In this document: positions 24,281 to 33,717 of the stretch, one piece after another
Numbering within the stretch: the first letter of the stretch is position 1
Layout of the letters: every line of letters starts with the position of its first letter
Source of the DNA: Janthinobacterium lividum
GTDB taxonomy: Bacteria > Pseudomonadota > Gammaproteobacteria > Burkholderiales > Burkholderiaceae_D
Assembly: GCF_011601275.1 (NCBI RefSeq)
Contig: NZ_JAAOLY010000018.1
Coordinates: 62,001 to 126,000 of the forward strand
Length of the DNA stretch: 64,000 nucleotides
Direction of reading: 5' to 3'
Position numbers and translations under genes: made by a program
Notes under the pieces: model-generated
Told to the model about the DNA's origin: nothing
Seen by the model: only the letters and a program-made list of their open reading frames with translations
Database searches by the model: none

Positions 24281-26542
24281 ATGCCCGCACCGATCATCCC
24301 CCTTGACGCCAACAAGGACGATCACGACGACCTGGTATTCCTCGATGAGCAACCGGCTGCGCCGCTGACGGCCGCACCGCGCAGCGTCTGGCGGGTGATG
24401 ATCATCGACGACGATGAAGACGTCCACTCCACCACCACTTTCGCCCTGGGCAACCTGGAAATGCAGCACCGCCCGCTGGAATTCGTGCATGCGTATTCGG
24501 CCGGCCAGGCGCGCGAACTGCTCAAGCATGAAGACGACATCGCCGTCATCCTGCTTGACGTGGTGATGGAACAGGATGACGCGGGCCTGCACCTGGTGCG
24601 CTACATCCGCGAAACCCTGAAAATGACGGATGTGCGCATCATCCTGCGCACGGGCCAGCCCGGCTATGCGCCGGAAATAGACGCCATCCGCGATTTCGAC
24701 ATCAACGACTATAAAACCAAATCCGAACTGACGCGCATCAAGCTGTTTACGACGGTGACGGCCGCCATCCGTTCGTACGAGCAGATCCGCTCGATCAGCA
24801 GCAGCCGGCGCGGCCTGGACCGGATCGTCCACGCCAGCACGCAGCTGATGGCGCTGCACGGCGTGCAGAATTTCTCGGCCGGAGTGCTGGCGCAGATCGC
24901 CGACCTGCTGGGCATCCGCGCCGACGGCGTGCTGTGCGTGCAGGACTTGCAGGACAACGGCAGCAAGGAGCTGCTCGTCTCGGCCTGCACGGGCAGCTTT
25001 TCCAGCTTGCCGCACAGCGCCCTGTGCGGCCTGCAAAACCCCCGCGTCATGGCCGCCATCGAGCACACACTGGCACAGCGGCGCAATGTGTATGCGCACG
25101 ACTACGCCACCCTGTACTTCGCGGGCAAGGCCAGCCGCGACGCGGCCGCCTACCTGGTGCTGCCGCGCCCCCTTTCCGCCATCGATGAAAGCCTGCTGGA
25201 AGTCTTCTGCAGCAACGTCGCCGTGGGCCTGGACAACGTCGAACTGGTGTCGCACCTGCACAATGCCGCCTTCTACGACCAGTTGTCGAAGCTGCCCAAC
25301 CGCACCCGCCTGGTGGAAATCCTCGACGCCACGCTGGCCGGCCCCGCGCGCGACGACGCCACCTTGTCCCTGGTCGACCTCGATCACTTTGCCGAGACCA
25401 ACGACGCGCTGGGCCACCAGTTCGGCGACACCCTGCTGATCGCCGTGGCGGGCCGCTTGCAAACCCAGCTGGGTCCCCAGCTGACGGTGGCGCGCCTGGG
25501 CGGCGACATCTTTTGCGTGCTCGGCGATTCCTCGCAAGTCAACCCGAACAAGATCCTGGCCCTGTTCCAGCCGCCGTTCTGCATCGATGGCCAGGACGTG
25601 CAGCTGTCCGCCACCCTGGGCCTCGTGCGCCTGGGCGAACATGCGGGCACGGGCGCCGATGCGCTGAAGGATGCCGATATCGCCCTGAAGCGGGCAAAAA
25701 GCCAGCAGCGCGCCGGCCACTTCTATTTCTCGCGCAGCATGGGCATCGAAATACGCGAACGGGTGCGCATGATGCACGCCCTGCGCACGGCTTTCAGCCA
25801 GGACCAGCTGTTTGTCGTGTATCAACCGCAGATCGACCTGACCACGCGCCGCCCCGTGGGCGCGGAAGCGCTGCTGCGCTGGCAGACACCGGATGGCAAA
25901 TTCATCTCGCCCGACCGCTTCATCCCGATCGCCGAATACTCGGGCATCATCATCGACCTCGGTGAATGGGTGCTGCGCACGGCCTGCCGCGAGCTGGTGC
26001 TGCTGCGCGAACAGGGCCACCGCAACTTCGTCATGTCCGTCAACGTGTCGCAAGTGCAGTTCCGCCACCCGCTGTTCCTGGAAATGCTGCGCGCGGCGCT
26101 CGAAGAAACGCAGGCGCCGCCCGAATTCATTGAACTGGAAATCACGGAATCGATGGCCATGGAAGAGCCGGACCTGCTGATCAAGATGCTGTGGCAGATC
26201 AAGCAGACGGGCGTGAGCATCGCCATCGACGACTTCGGCACGGGTTTTTCCTCGCTATCCTATTTGCAGCGCCTGCAAGTGGACCGCCTGAAAATCGACC
26301 GCGCGTTTGTGACGGAAATCACGGGTTCCGCGCGCGGCAGCAGCATCGCCGAAATGGTCATCCAGCTGGGCCGCAACCTGGGCCTGGCCGTGATCGCGGA
26401 AGGCGTGGAAGACGAACGGCAAGCGCAGATTTTGCAGGCGCTGGGCTGCCCGATGGCGCAAGGCTTTCTGTTCGCCCGCCCGATGACAGCGACGGCGCTG
26501 GGCACATGGCTGAACAACGAAGCGCTGCAGGGCGCTGCCTAG
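24281..26542 (+). CDS. REC-DUF3369-GGDEF(degenerate)-EAL response regulator
   Basis: A 753-residue protein from the ATG at 24281 (GGAG ten bases upstream). Residues about 35-165 form a receiver domain with the acidic pair VMIIDDDEDVH, the phosphoacceptor Asp in VILLDVVME and the Lys in NDYKTKSE. A DUF3369 region follows (about 185-330; GVQNFSAGVLAQIADLLG). The GGDEF domain (about 340-495) carries RLGGDIFCVLG: GGDIF instead of GGDEF, so it is probably not an active cyclase. The EAL domain (about 510-745) is complete: AEALLRW, NVSQVQFRHP, EITESMAM, DDFGTGFSSLSY, KIDRAFV and VIAEGVED. It is therefore probably a phosphorylation-controlled c-di-GMP phosphodiesterase. The long structured leader suggests added RNA-level control. 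Confidence 0.88.
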   Translation: MPAPIIPLDANKDDHDDLVFLDEQPAAPLTAAPRSVWRVMIIDDDEDVHSTTTFALGNLEMQHRPLEFVHAYSAGQARELLKHEDDIAVILLDVVMEQDDAGLHLVRYIRETLKMTDVRIILRTGQPGYAPEIDAIRDFDINDYKTKSELTRIKLFTTVTAAIRSYEQIRSISSSRRGLDRIVHASTQLMALHGVQNFSAGVLAQIADLLGIRADGVLCVQDLQDNGSKELLVSACTGSFSSLPHSALCGLQNPRVMAAIEHTLAQRRNVYAHDYATLYFAGKASRDAAAYLVLPRPLSAIDESLLEVFCSNVAVGLDNVELVSHLHNAAFYDQLSKLPNRTRLVEILDATLAGPARDDATLSLVDLDHFAETNDALGHQFGDTLLIAVAGRLQTQLGPQLTVARLGGDIFCVLGDSSQVNPNKILALFQPPFCIDGQDVQLSATLGLVRLGEHAGTGADALKDADIALKRAKSQQRAGHFYFSRSMGIEIRERVRMMHALRTAFSQDQLFVVYQPQIDLTTRRPVGAEALLRWQTPDGKFISPDRFIPIAEYSGIIIDLGEWVLRTACRELVLLREQGHRNFVMSVNVSQVQFRHPLFLEMLRAALEETQAPPEFIELEITESMAMEEPDLLIKMLWQIKQTGVSIAIDDFGTGFSSLSYLQRLQVDRLKIDRAFVTEITGSARGSSIAEMVIQLGRNLGLAVIAEGVEDERQAQILQALGCPMAQGFLFARPMTATALGTWLNNEALQGAA

Positions 26543-26566
26543 CCGCCATTCACCTCAAGAATGCAA

Positions 26567-26594
26567 AACGCCGGCAGTTGCCGGCGTTGTTTTT
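26567..26594. terminator. Bidirectional terminator
   Basis: AACGCCGGCA and TGCCGGCGTT form a near-perfect hairpin with a very short loop, with GTTTTT downstream on the plus strand and TTTT on the minus strand. It serves the convergent EAL and CBS genes. Confidence 0.88.
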
Positions 26595-26610
26595 AGTGGA
26601 TCAGCAAAGC

Positions 26611-27057
26611 TTAATCGGTGGTTTCGGCCGGCCAGTCGCGGATGTACGCTTTCAACATCTGGTTTTCAAAGCTTTGCGCTTCGAGCACGGCGCGCGCCAC
26701 GTCGTAGAAGGAAATGACGCCCAATAAAGTCTTGGCGTTCATGACGGGCAGGTAGCGCGCGTGCTTTTCCAGCATGATGCGGCGCACTTCGTTCACTTCC
26801 GTATCCGGGGTGACGGTGATCGGGTGGTCATCCATGTGCTTGCGCACGGTGCCGCCGCCGATCTGGCCCGCGTTTTCATGCAGCGCGTTCAACACTTCGC
26901 GGAAGGTCAGCATGCCGACCAGGTCGCCAAACTCCATGACCACCAGCGAACCGATGTCTTTTTCAGCCATGGTATTGGCCGCGTCAAGCAGGGGCTGGTC
27001 AGGCGTGACCGTGTAGAGAATATTGCCCTTGACTTGGAGAATTTCAGATACTTTCAT
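26611..27057 (-). CDS. CBS-pair domain protein
   Basis: A 148-residue protein made almost entirely of a CBS pair: CBS1 about residues 5-65 (LYTVTPDQPLLDAANTMAEKDIGSLVVMEFGDLVGMLTFREVL) and CBS2 about 75-130 (ITVTPDTEVNEVRRIMLEKHARYLPVMNAKTLLGVISFYDVARAVL, quoted only as a pattern). CBS pairs bind adenine nucleotides such as AMP, ATP or SAM and sense energy state. The partner enzyme is unknown and none is adjacent. The C-terminus ends in a charged helix. Confidence 0.85.
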   Translation of the reverse strand: MKVSEILQVKGNILYTVTPDQPLLDAANTMAEKDIGSLVVMEFGDLVGMLTFREVLNALHENAGQIGGGTVRKHMDDHPITVTPDTEVNEVRRIMLEKHARYLPVMNAKTLLGVISFYDVARAVLEAQSFENQMLKAYIRDWPAETTD

Positions 27058-27185
27058 ATTGGCCGTCCTGTCCGCGTGATTGGTATTTTAGTTATTCTAG
27101 CCCTTACTGCGACTGTAGCCTATGCCTGCGGAAAAATCCAGCCTTGCGCGCAATCAAATCGAGGGAGATTGCGCGCCACGTTGCC

Positions 27186-27809
27186 TCACGCGCGGCGGCG
27201 GAACCAACCTGCGATGGACAGGCGCTGGCGCGCCGTCGGCAGCACTTCGTGCAGCATCTCGCCCGACATGAACATGGCCATGCGGCCCGCCTGCGGCAAG
27301 ATGTCCACCACGGGCGCGCCTTGCGGATGCAGACGCAGCGCGCCGCCGTGCTCGGGCAGCCAGTCGTCGTTCAGGTACAGCACGACAGACACGGTGCGCT
27401 TGTCGTCGTCGCGGAAGCGGTCCAGATGGGCCCGGTAAAAGGCGCCCGGCGCGTACAGGGCGAAATGGCTTTCGTATTCTTCCAGCCCCAGGAACAGCTC
27501 GCGGTTGAGCAGGCAGCGCAGCGTTTCCATGTGTGCCAGGTAGCGGTCGCACGCCTCGGAACGGCCCGTTTCCAGCCATTCGATATGGTCGCCGCGGATG
27601 TCCGGCTGCAGCAACGGCGCATGGCCGCTGCCCACGCCGGCGCCCTTCATCTTGCCGCTGAGCATGGATTGCACGCATTCGGCGGCCAACTGGCGGCTCA
27701 GTTCAGGGGAGATAAAATGCTCTTGCATGAGCCAGCCTGCCTGGCACAGGCCGTCGACTATAGAAGGTCCGGGTACGGCGAGGTCGCCGTCGAACGATAT
27801 TGCGGGCAT
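27186..27809 (-). CDS. 2OG-Fe(II) oxygenase (prolyl 4-hydroxylase/SM-20-like)
   Basis: A 207-residue protein from the ATG at 27809, which has AGGA upstream; the in-frame ATG at 27830 lacks a site. The double-stranded beta-helix fold is indicated by YRAHLDRFRDDDKRTVSVVLYLND, giving the His-x-Asp pair, and by the distal His in MSGEMLHEVLP, with the 2-oxoglutarate-binding Arg in RLSIAGWFRRR. Bacterial relatives hydroxylate proline or arginine in ribosomal or translation proteins. The substrate here is unknown. It is divergent from metY, with about 300 bases between them in which I see no gene. Confidence 0.82.
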   Translation of the reverse strand: MPAISFDGDLAVPGPSIVDGLCQAGWLMQEHFISPELSRQLAAECVQSMLSGKMKGAGVGSGHAPLLQPDIRGDHIEWLETGRSEACDRYLAHMETLRCLLNRELFLGLEEYESHFALYAPGAFYRAHLDRFRDDDKRTVSVVLYLNDDWLPEHGGALRLHPQGAPVVDILPQAGRMAMFMSGEMLHEVLPTARQRLSIAGWFRRRA

Positions 27810-28105
27810 AAAATCTTTCCTGGTGGACATGCGATGAGAGTTCGCCTGAAGCCCAGGATTTCGCTGGTACCTAGCAGCCCTCCCTGCGGCGCGGCGCACG
27901 CGCACAGGTAAAACAGCCCGAATATCGCTGATCCGGTATCCTACCACCGCCGCACAGCGCCGGTCACTTTTTTTACACTGCCGGTTACACGCCAGCTGAG
28001 CCTGACCATCCGCCAGCACGGCGCCATGCGCCCTGCACAGGAGCCCTTTTGCTCAGAGGTAAATCAGGTTACGATCTTGCCACTATAAAACTTGGCGGAG
28101 ACACC

Positions 28106-29416
28106 ATGAGCGGCCCGAAATACCCCGGTTTCGATACTTTATCCCTGCATGCGGGCGCCGCGCCCGATCCGGCCACGGGCGCGCGCGCCACGCCCATCCA
28201 CTTCACGTCCTCGTTTGCCTTCAAGAGTTCGGAACATGCGGCTTCGCTGTTCAACATGGAGCGGGCCGGCCACGTGTACTCGCGCATCTCGAATCCCACC
28301 AACGCCGTGCTGGAAGAGCGCATCGCCGCGCTCGAAGGAGGCGTGGCCGGCATCGCCACGGCCAGCGGCCAGGCCGCCATGCACCTGGGCCTGTCCACCA
28401 TCGCGGGCGCCGGTTCGCACATCGTTGCCTCGCGCGCCCTGTACGGCGGCTCGCACAACCTGCTGGCCTACACCTTGAAACGCTACGGCATCGAGACCAC
28501 CTTTGTCGACCCGCGCGACGTGGACTCTTGGCGCGCCGCCATCCGCCCCAACACAAAGGTGCTGTTCGCCGAAACCCTGGGCAATCCGGGCCTTGACGTG
28601 CTGGACATCCCCCGGATTGCCGCCCTCGCGCACGAGCACCACTTGCCGCTGATGCTCGATTCGACCTTTACCACGCCGTATTTGCTGCGCCCCTTCGAGC
28701 ATGGCGCCGACCTGGTATTCCACTCGGCCACCAAATTCCTGTGCGGCCATGGCACGGCCATCGGCGGCTTGCTCGTCGATGGCGGCACTTTTGATTGGCA
28801 AACGGCGTACGACAAGACGGGCCGTTTCGCCGAACTGTGCGAACCGTATGAGGGTTTCCACGGCATGGTCTTCGCCGAGGAATCGACGGTGGCGCCATTC
28901 GCCCTGCGCGCGCGGCGCGAAGGCTTGCGCGATTTCGGCGCCGTCATGAGCCCGCACAATGCCTTCGCTATCCTGCAAGGCATCGAAACCCTGGGCCTGC
29001 GCATGGACCGCCACGTGGCCAACACGCGCAAGGTGGTCGATTTCCTGCTGGCCAATCCGGCCGTGGAATCGGTGTCCTACCCGGAACTGCCGTCGCACCC
29101 CGATTACGAGCTGGGCAAGACCCTGCTGCCGAAAGGCGCGGGCGGCGTGTTTACCTTCCGTCTGCGCGGCGACCGCGCGGCGGGCCAGCGCTTTGTCGAC
29201 AGCCTCAAGATTTTCTCGCACCTGGCCAACGTGGGCGACGCCAAGTCGCTCGTCATCCACCCCGCCTCCACCACGCATTTCCGCGTGCCCGACGATCAAC
29301 TCGAGCAGGCGGGCATCACGCAAGGCACCATGCGTTTGTCCGTCGGCCTGGAAGACGCGGACGATTTGATCGAAGACCTGGCCCGCGGCCTGAAACTGTC
29401 GCAGAAAGGTGCTTGA
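28106..29416 (+). CDS. metY: O-acetylhomoserine sulfhydrylase (Cys/Met PLP enzyme)
   Basis: A 436-residue PLP enzyme from the ATG at 28106 (GGAG five bases upstream). It makes homocysteine from O-acetylhomoserine and sulfide, or exchanges the acetyl group for other thiols. Family features: GFDTLSLHAGAAPDPATGARATPIH-type N-terminus, YSRISNPTNAVLEERIAALEGG, the PLP-binding Lys in HSATKFLCGHGTAIGG, and the terminal RLSVGLEDADDLIEDLARGL. The length (430-440) fits MetY rather than MetB/MetC (~390). The alpha/beta hydrolase downstream is probably co-transcribed. No SAM-riboswitch pattern is apparent upstream. Confidence 0.93.
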   Translation: MSGPKYPGFDTLSLHAGAAPDPATGARATPIHFTSSFAFKSSEHAASLFNMERAGHVYSRISNPTNAVLEERIAALEGGVAGIATASGQAAMHLGLSTIAGAGSHIVASRALYGGSHNLLAYTLKRYGIETTFVDPRDVDSWRAAIRPNTKVLFAETLGNPGLDVLDIPRIAALAHEHHLPLMLDSTFTTPYLLRPFEHGADLVFHSATKFLCGHGTAIGGLLVDGGTFDWQTAYDKTGRFAELCEPYEGFHGMVFAEESTVAPFALRARREGLRDFGAVMSPHNAFAILQGIETLGLRMDRHVANTRKVVDFLLANPAVESVSYPELPSHPDYELGKTLLPKGAGGVFTFRLRGDRAAGQRFVDSLKIFSHLANVGDAKSLVIHPASTTHFRVPDDQLEQAGITQGTMRLSVGLEDADDLIEDLARGLKLSQKGA

Positions 29417-29417
29417 C

Positions 29418-30230
29418 ATGCTGTTCACCATCGACAACACCACCGCCTACTGCTACACGGGCGGCAAACCGTTCAACCCGGATCAGCCCACGGCCGTCTT
29501 CATCCACGGCGCGCAAAACGACCATTCCGTGTGGGCCTTGCAAACGCGCTATTTCGCCCACCATGGCTGGAACGTGCTGGCCGTCGACTTGCCGGGCCAT
29601 GGCCGCAGCCAGGGCGTGGCCAAAAACAGCGTGGAGGAACTGGCGCACTGGATTCTGGCCGTGCTGGACGCTGCCGGCACGCACAAGGCCATTCTGGTCG
29701 GCCACAGCATGGGCTCCTTGATCGCGCTGGAAGCGGCGCACCTGGCGCCCGAGCGGGTCAGCCACCTGGCCATGCTGGGCTCCACCTACCCGATGAAGGT
29801 CTCGCCGGCGTTGCTGGAAACGTCGCTCACGGATGAACAGGCGGCCATCGATATGGTCAATATCTGGTCGCACTCGTCGATCGCGCAAAAGCCGTCGTTT
29901 CCCGGCCCCGGCTTTTATGCCATGGGCGGCGCGCGGCGCCTGAAGCAGCGCATCGCCGCCCTCAACCCCGATCACGTGTTTCATACGGATTTTTATGCCT
30001 GCAATGCCTACGCGAACGGCGAAATCGCCGCCGCTTCGGTACACTGCCCCACTTTATTCATTTTCGGCGCGCGCGACATGATGACGCCGCCCAAGTCGAC
30101 CCGGCTGCTGACAGCGGCCATCGCGCATGGCACCGTGGTGCAGGTCGACAGCGGGCACGAATTGATGGCCGAGCAACCTGACGCCGTGCTCGACGCGCTG
30201 TTTTCCTTTGCGCAAACGGCAGCGGCATGA
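29418..30230 (+). CDS. Alpha/beta hydrolase
   Basis: A 270-residue protein from the ATG at 29418, two bases after the metY stop, with AAAGG upstream. The alpha/beta-hydrolase fold is clear: oxyanion segment FIHGAQNDHSVW, DLPGHGRSQG, nucleophile elbow VGHSMGSLIALEAA (Ser), the acid Asp in IFGARDMMTPP and the catalytic His in DSGHELMAEQPD. The catalytic triad is complete. Close linkage to metY suggests a role in sulfur or ester metabolism, but the substrate cannot be read from sequence. Confidence 0.88.
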   Translation: MLFTIDNTTAYCYTGGKPFNPDQPTAVFIHGAQNDHSVWALQTRYFAHHGWNVLAVDLPGHGRSQGVAKNSVEELAHWILAVLDAAGTHKAILVGHSMGSLIALEAAHLAPERVSHLAMLGSTYPMKVSPALLETSLTDEQAAIDMVNIWSHSSIAQKPSFPGPGFYAMGGARRLKQRIAALNPDHVFHTDFYACNAYANGEIAAASVHCPTLFIFGARDMMTPPKSTRLLTAAIAHGTVVQVDSGHELMAEQPDAVLDALFSFAQTAAA

Positions 30231-30263
30231 CGCCACGCCACGCACATTTTTTAGGATAGATGG

Positions 30264-31658
30264 ATGATGTTGTTGAATACCCTGTTCGATGAATTGACTG
30301 GCCGCGGCAGCGGCACGGAAGCGCAGCGGCACGAACGCTATAAATGGCTGGAACAGCTGCGCTTCACTAACCCGCTGGCGGACGAAGGCGGCCCGATGGC
30401 CGGCATTCCGTACTACCAGTGGTGCAGGCTACCGCAGGCGCTCGTCGTGGCAGGCCAGCAGACGGACCTGCTGGTCGGCACCACGAGCTCCCAGTACCTG
30501 GTCTTCGAGGGCTGCCACGCGGCAGCCTTCGCGGCCGAACTGGGCCTGCAATACGACGCCAACAACCGCATCGACCGCCCCGGTGGCCTCGACGAGCTGC
30601 TCGACGCCTATGAAGAGCAAGCGGACAGCAGCTGGACCACCCTGCCGAATGAACCGCCAGCGCCACCGCTGGTCGGCTGGGACGACGTGTACTTCCGCGT
30701 GCGCGACCTGAGCGACGGCAGAACCATCCAGAGCGTGACAACCATCTCTTACGAGAGCAGCCGCTTCCCTGGCTACACCCTGTTGGGCACGACCTTTGTG
30801 GGCGTCGGCGCCATCGTCCACGACGACGAAACTGCGCAGTATATGCGGAAAATCTTCGCCGACTGGGCCATCCAGCGCGACTGCGCAGATATCTGCCCGG
30901 TTTCATCCACGCCCTGGCCCCACGCGCCGCGCCAGGTGCCGCCCGCCCCGTTCGACTTTAGCCGCAACCTCGCCTACCTCGACGCCCTGCTGGCTGCCTA
31001 TGTCCGCGCGCAGACCCAGGCGGAAACCGACGGTGGCGATTGCGCCTACTGGGCATGTGCGGCCGCCAGCACGGCTTACCAGGTCTTTTCGCTGCGCTAC
31101 ACGGCAGGCTTGCCCTTGCCTGACGTGGAAACGGCGCTGGAAGCGGCCATCGCCGCCTGCGAAACGGCGCGCGCGGCCCTGGCCGCAGCCTACGATGACG
31201 ATGCCTTGCCCGCCTTTGATTTCGAACAATTGACGGATTACGCACGCACCCTGCAGTTGCTGGGCGCCGCCCTGCTGTTCGGCCGCCACGACCTGGCTGC
31301 CCGCCTGGCCGCTCTGCAAACGGCCTTCGATGGCGAAGATGGCGTGTATGAAGCCCTGCTGTCCGCCATCGATCCGCAGCGTCCCGCCGTCGACGAATGG
31401 TATTTCGCCGAACCCTATACCGCCCTGTACGACTGCCTGGACGCGGACGACCCTGCGCAGCAGCTCGAGCACCTGCGCAACTACCTGGCCAGCTGGCACG
31501 GGGCCCTGGTCCACGAAGACTGGTTCAACGGCCATTTGCGCGCGCAGGGGCTCGGCGGCTATTACGGCCTGTGGGCTTTCGAAGCGGCCGCCGCGGCCAA
31601 ACAGCTGGGACTCGATCGCGGCGCACTGACGCACTGGCTCATGCCGCCATCGCCTTGA
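30264..31658 (+). CDS. PoNi-like (DUF1910/DUF1911) immunity-type protein
   Basis: A 464-residue protein. The C-terminal half (about 225-464) resembles PoNi immunity proteins, which neutralise PoNe DNase toxins of polymorphic and type VI effectors. The diagnostic C-terminal pattern is SWHGALVHEDWFNGHL, then YYGLWAFEAAAAAKQLGLD. The N-terminal half (1-220) is a separate, unrecognised domain, which makes the protein about twice the size of a typical PoNi. No toxin gene is present in the window, so it is an orphan. The next gene, 24 bases downstream, encodes a WG-repeat protein. A second ATG at 30267 is an alternative start. Confidence 0.6.
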   Translation: MMLLNTLFDELTGRGSGTEAQRHERYKWLEQLRFTNPLADEGGPMAGIPYYQWCRLPQALVVAGQQTDLLVGTTSSQYLVFEGCHAAAFAAELGLQYDANNRIDRPGGLDELLDAYEEQADSSWTTLPNEPPAPPLVGWDDVYFRVRDLSDGRTIQSVTTISYESSRFPGYTLLGTTFVGVGAIVHDDETAQYMRKIFADWAIQRDCADICPVSSTPWPHAPRQVPPAPFDFSRNLAYLDALLAAYVRAQTQAETDGGDCAYWACAAASTAYQVFSLRYTAGLPLPDVETALEAAIAACETARAALAAAYDDDALPAFDFEQLTDYARTLQLLGAALLFGRHDLAARLAALQTAFDGEDGVYEALLSAIDPQRPAVDEWYFAEPYTALYDCLDADDPAQQLEHLRNYLASWHGALVHEDWFNGHLRAQGLGGYYGLWAFEAAAAAKQLGLDRGALTHWLMPPSP

Positions 31659-31682
31659 TCCCCCAACATTTAACGAAGAGAC

Positions 31683-33695
31683 ATGATCAATACCGCAGCC
31701 CTGTTCAGCACCGCATTTTTACCCGGCCAGGCCGGCTTCGACACCGATACGATCACAGGCCTGGCCGAATGGCGGCTGGACATTCCCATGCTGTTCAAGC
31801 TGCTCGTCGGCGCCGGCACGCAAGCTGTCGCCTGGCCCATCTACGGCGATGGCGAGGACTGCGCCTGCGTGCTGGCCGCGCCGATGGCGCAGGCGCAAGC
31901 CAGCTGGCAAGTTCTGTCAACGCTGATGGACAGGCCGCGCGATGCAGCCGCCATCGTCGCGCGCAGCGCCATCAGCGCCCTGCTGGCCGGCGGCCAGCCG
32001 TGGCTGATCCTCGATGTCGTGCAGCTGATCCCCCACGATATCGGCACGCCGGAATACGCGGCCGGGCTAGACGCCCTGCGCGCCGAGGCGCAAGGCCTGC
32101 ACTCCGCTCTGCTGCGCGACGACCGGGACGCGCTGGCGCCGTTGCTGGCCATCGGCGCCGCGTCGCCGGCCACCGGCTACTGGTCGGCCACCGCCAGCGC
32201 GCAGCTGGCCGATGTCGAGGAACTGGGCGCGAACGAACTGCCGTTCCTGCAAGGCCTGGAAGTGGTGGGCTGGGAGGAGGACGCGCTGTGCTATGAAGTG
32301 AGCGCCGCCGGCGAACCGGACGTCACCGGCCTGGTCACGCCCTATGGCCGCTGGATCGTGCCGCTGTCGCAACGCTATGTGGACCTGGGTGTTTACTATG
32401 CGGACGATGGCTGGATCACCTTTGCCACGGCGGACGCGCCCGATGCGCACGGCGTCATGGACTTGAACGGCACGGTGGTGCTGCCGCCCGCCCCCGGCGC
32501 CCTGTATGTGATCAGCCCCCACCTGCTGCAGCAGATCGATCCGGACGGTGCCAGCCGTCTGCTGCGCCTGCCCGATGGCGCGCTGCTCATCGACAGGGTG
32601 GACAATATGTGCCAGCGCGAAGATGGCTTGATCGACATCGAGCGCCAGACGGACCAGATTGACGATGACGACAAGCGCAATGTGCACGGCGTGGTCGACA
32701 AGATGGGCAAGGTCGTGGTGCCGCCGGCCTACAGCTCCGTGCAGGATTTCGGCACCAAGAAAAAAATCGCCATCGTCAGCCAGCGCATCGCCGGGCGCTT
32801 CCTGTTTGGCCTGGTCAATAGCCAGGGCGAGCTGCTGGCGCCGTGCCGGTACGAAGCCATCGATTGCGCCACGACCTCGTCGCCACCGAAGCTGCGCAAG
32901 AACCTGATCTTCGCCATCGATGCGCGAGGGCTGGCCTGCATGCTGACCCTGGATGGAAAACCAGCTTTCACGCCCCTGTATCCCCCCGCCCACCATCTGC
33001 GCGGCGTGGCCGTGCAAAGCGACTTTTTGTATGTCGTCAAGGATGGCATGGCCTGGAGCATGGATTTCACGGGCCAGCTGCTGGAGCAGTTCGACACCGT
33101 GGAAAACTTCAAGGCCAACGTCACAGCGCAACTGAGCGAGGCCATGGGCCTGGGCAAGAAAAAGCCCGAGAAAAAGCCTGCCAAACGCCGCAGCTTCACG
33201 CCGGCGCAAATCCTGGCCAAGGCCGACCGCGAGCAATTGCGCAGCATGGCCGCCCTGCTCTTGCTGGGCGATGCGGACCTGGCCGCGCGCTGCGTGGACA
33301 TCACCCTGGAAGAGCTGGAGGAGGACGACCCGGAAGAGGAATACGAAGGCGACTCGCCCGAAACGGCATGCTTCTTCCTGCTCTGGTCCACGGCTTCCCA
33401 CACGCAGGGCCACGGCACCACCCTGGACTGGAAATCGGTCGAGGAAGTGCCGCGCATAGGCCAGCACATCGACCTGCCCGCGCTGCAGGACTTCCGCTGG
33501 GCGGAGCGGGAAGACGGCGACGCGATGGCCGAAGGCCTGGCCGCCATCGCCGCGCACCTGGCGCCGCATCAGCTGCGCCTGGTGAACCTGCACGGCGGCG
33601 AGGACACGTATTACCTGGGCGTGGTGCGGGCGCAGGATGCGGAAGCGTTCAAGGCAATGGCGCTGCAGGCGGCCTTGCGGCCGGTCCTGCTATGA
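31683..33695 (+). CDS. WG-repeat protein with C-terminal DUF6630-like domain
   Basis: A 670-residue protein. The central part contains WG (WG beta-leucine) repeats: GLVTPYGRWIVPLS (~220), GVMDLNGTVVLPPAP (~260), GVVDKMGKVVVPPAYSSV (~340) and GLVNSQGELLAPCRYEAI (~380). These form a propeller-like scaffold. A Lys-rich linker KKKPEKKPAKRR (~495) leads to an acidic C-terminal domain of about 150 residues (LDWKSVEEVPRIG, LRLVNLHGGEDTYYLGVV) like DUF6630. The N-terminal 200 residues are unrecognised. WG and DUF6630 proteins often accompany toxin-immunity genes. It has no signal peptide and is co-directional with the PoNi-like gene. Confidence 0.65.
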   Translation: MINTAALFSTAFLPGQAGFDTDTITGLAEWRLDIPMLFKLLVGAGTQAVAWPIYGDGEDCACVLAAPMAQAQASWQVLSTLMDRPRDAAAIVARSAISALLAGGQPWLILDVVQLIPHDIGTPEYAAGLDALRAEAQGLHSALLRDDRDALAPLLAIGAASPATGYWSATASAQLADVEELGANELPFLQGLEVVGWEEDALCYEVSAAGEPDVTGLVTPYGRWIVPLSQRYVDLGVYYADDGWITFATADAPDAHGVMDLNGTVVLPPAPGALYVISPHLLQQIDPDGASRLLRLPDGALLIDRVDNMCQREDGLIDIERQTDQIDDDDKRNVHGVVDKMGKVVVPPAYSSVQDFGTKKKIAIVSQRIAGRFLFGLVNSQGELLAPCRYEAIDCATTSSPPKLRKNLIFAIDARGLACMLTLDGKPAFTPLYPPAHHLRGVAVQSDFLYVVKDGMAWSMDFTGQLLEQFDTVENFKANVTAQLSEAMGLGKKKPEKKPAKRRSFTPAQILAKADREQLRSMAALLLLGDADLAARCVDITLEELEEDDPEEEYEGDSPETACFFLLWSTASHTQGHGTTLDWKSVEEVPRIGQHIDLPALQDFRWAEREDGDAMAEGLAAIAAHLAPHQLRLVNLHGGEDTYYLGVVRAQDAEAFKAMALQAALRPVLL

Positions 33696-33717
33696 GGGGA
33701 TTGCCGGCACGTCGTCT

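Noticed and set aside
24275..26068. Minus-strand frame of 597 codons opposite the REC-EAL gene, and similar ones at 43262-45025 and 49620-51506
   Set aside because: All are antisense shadows of strong coding genes with typical low-complexity, His/Gln/Ala-rich composition.
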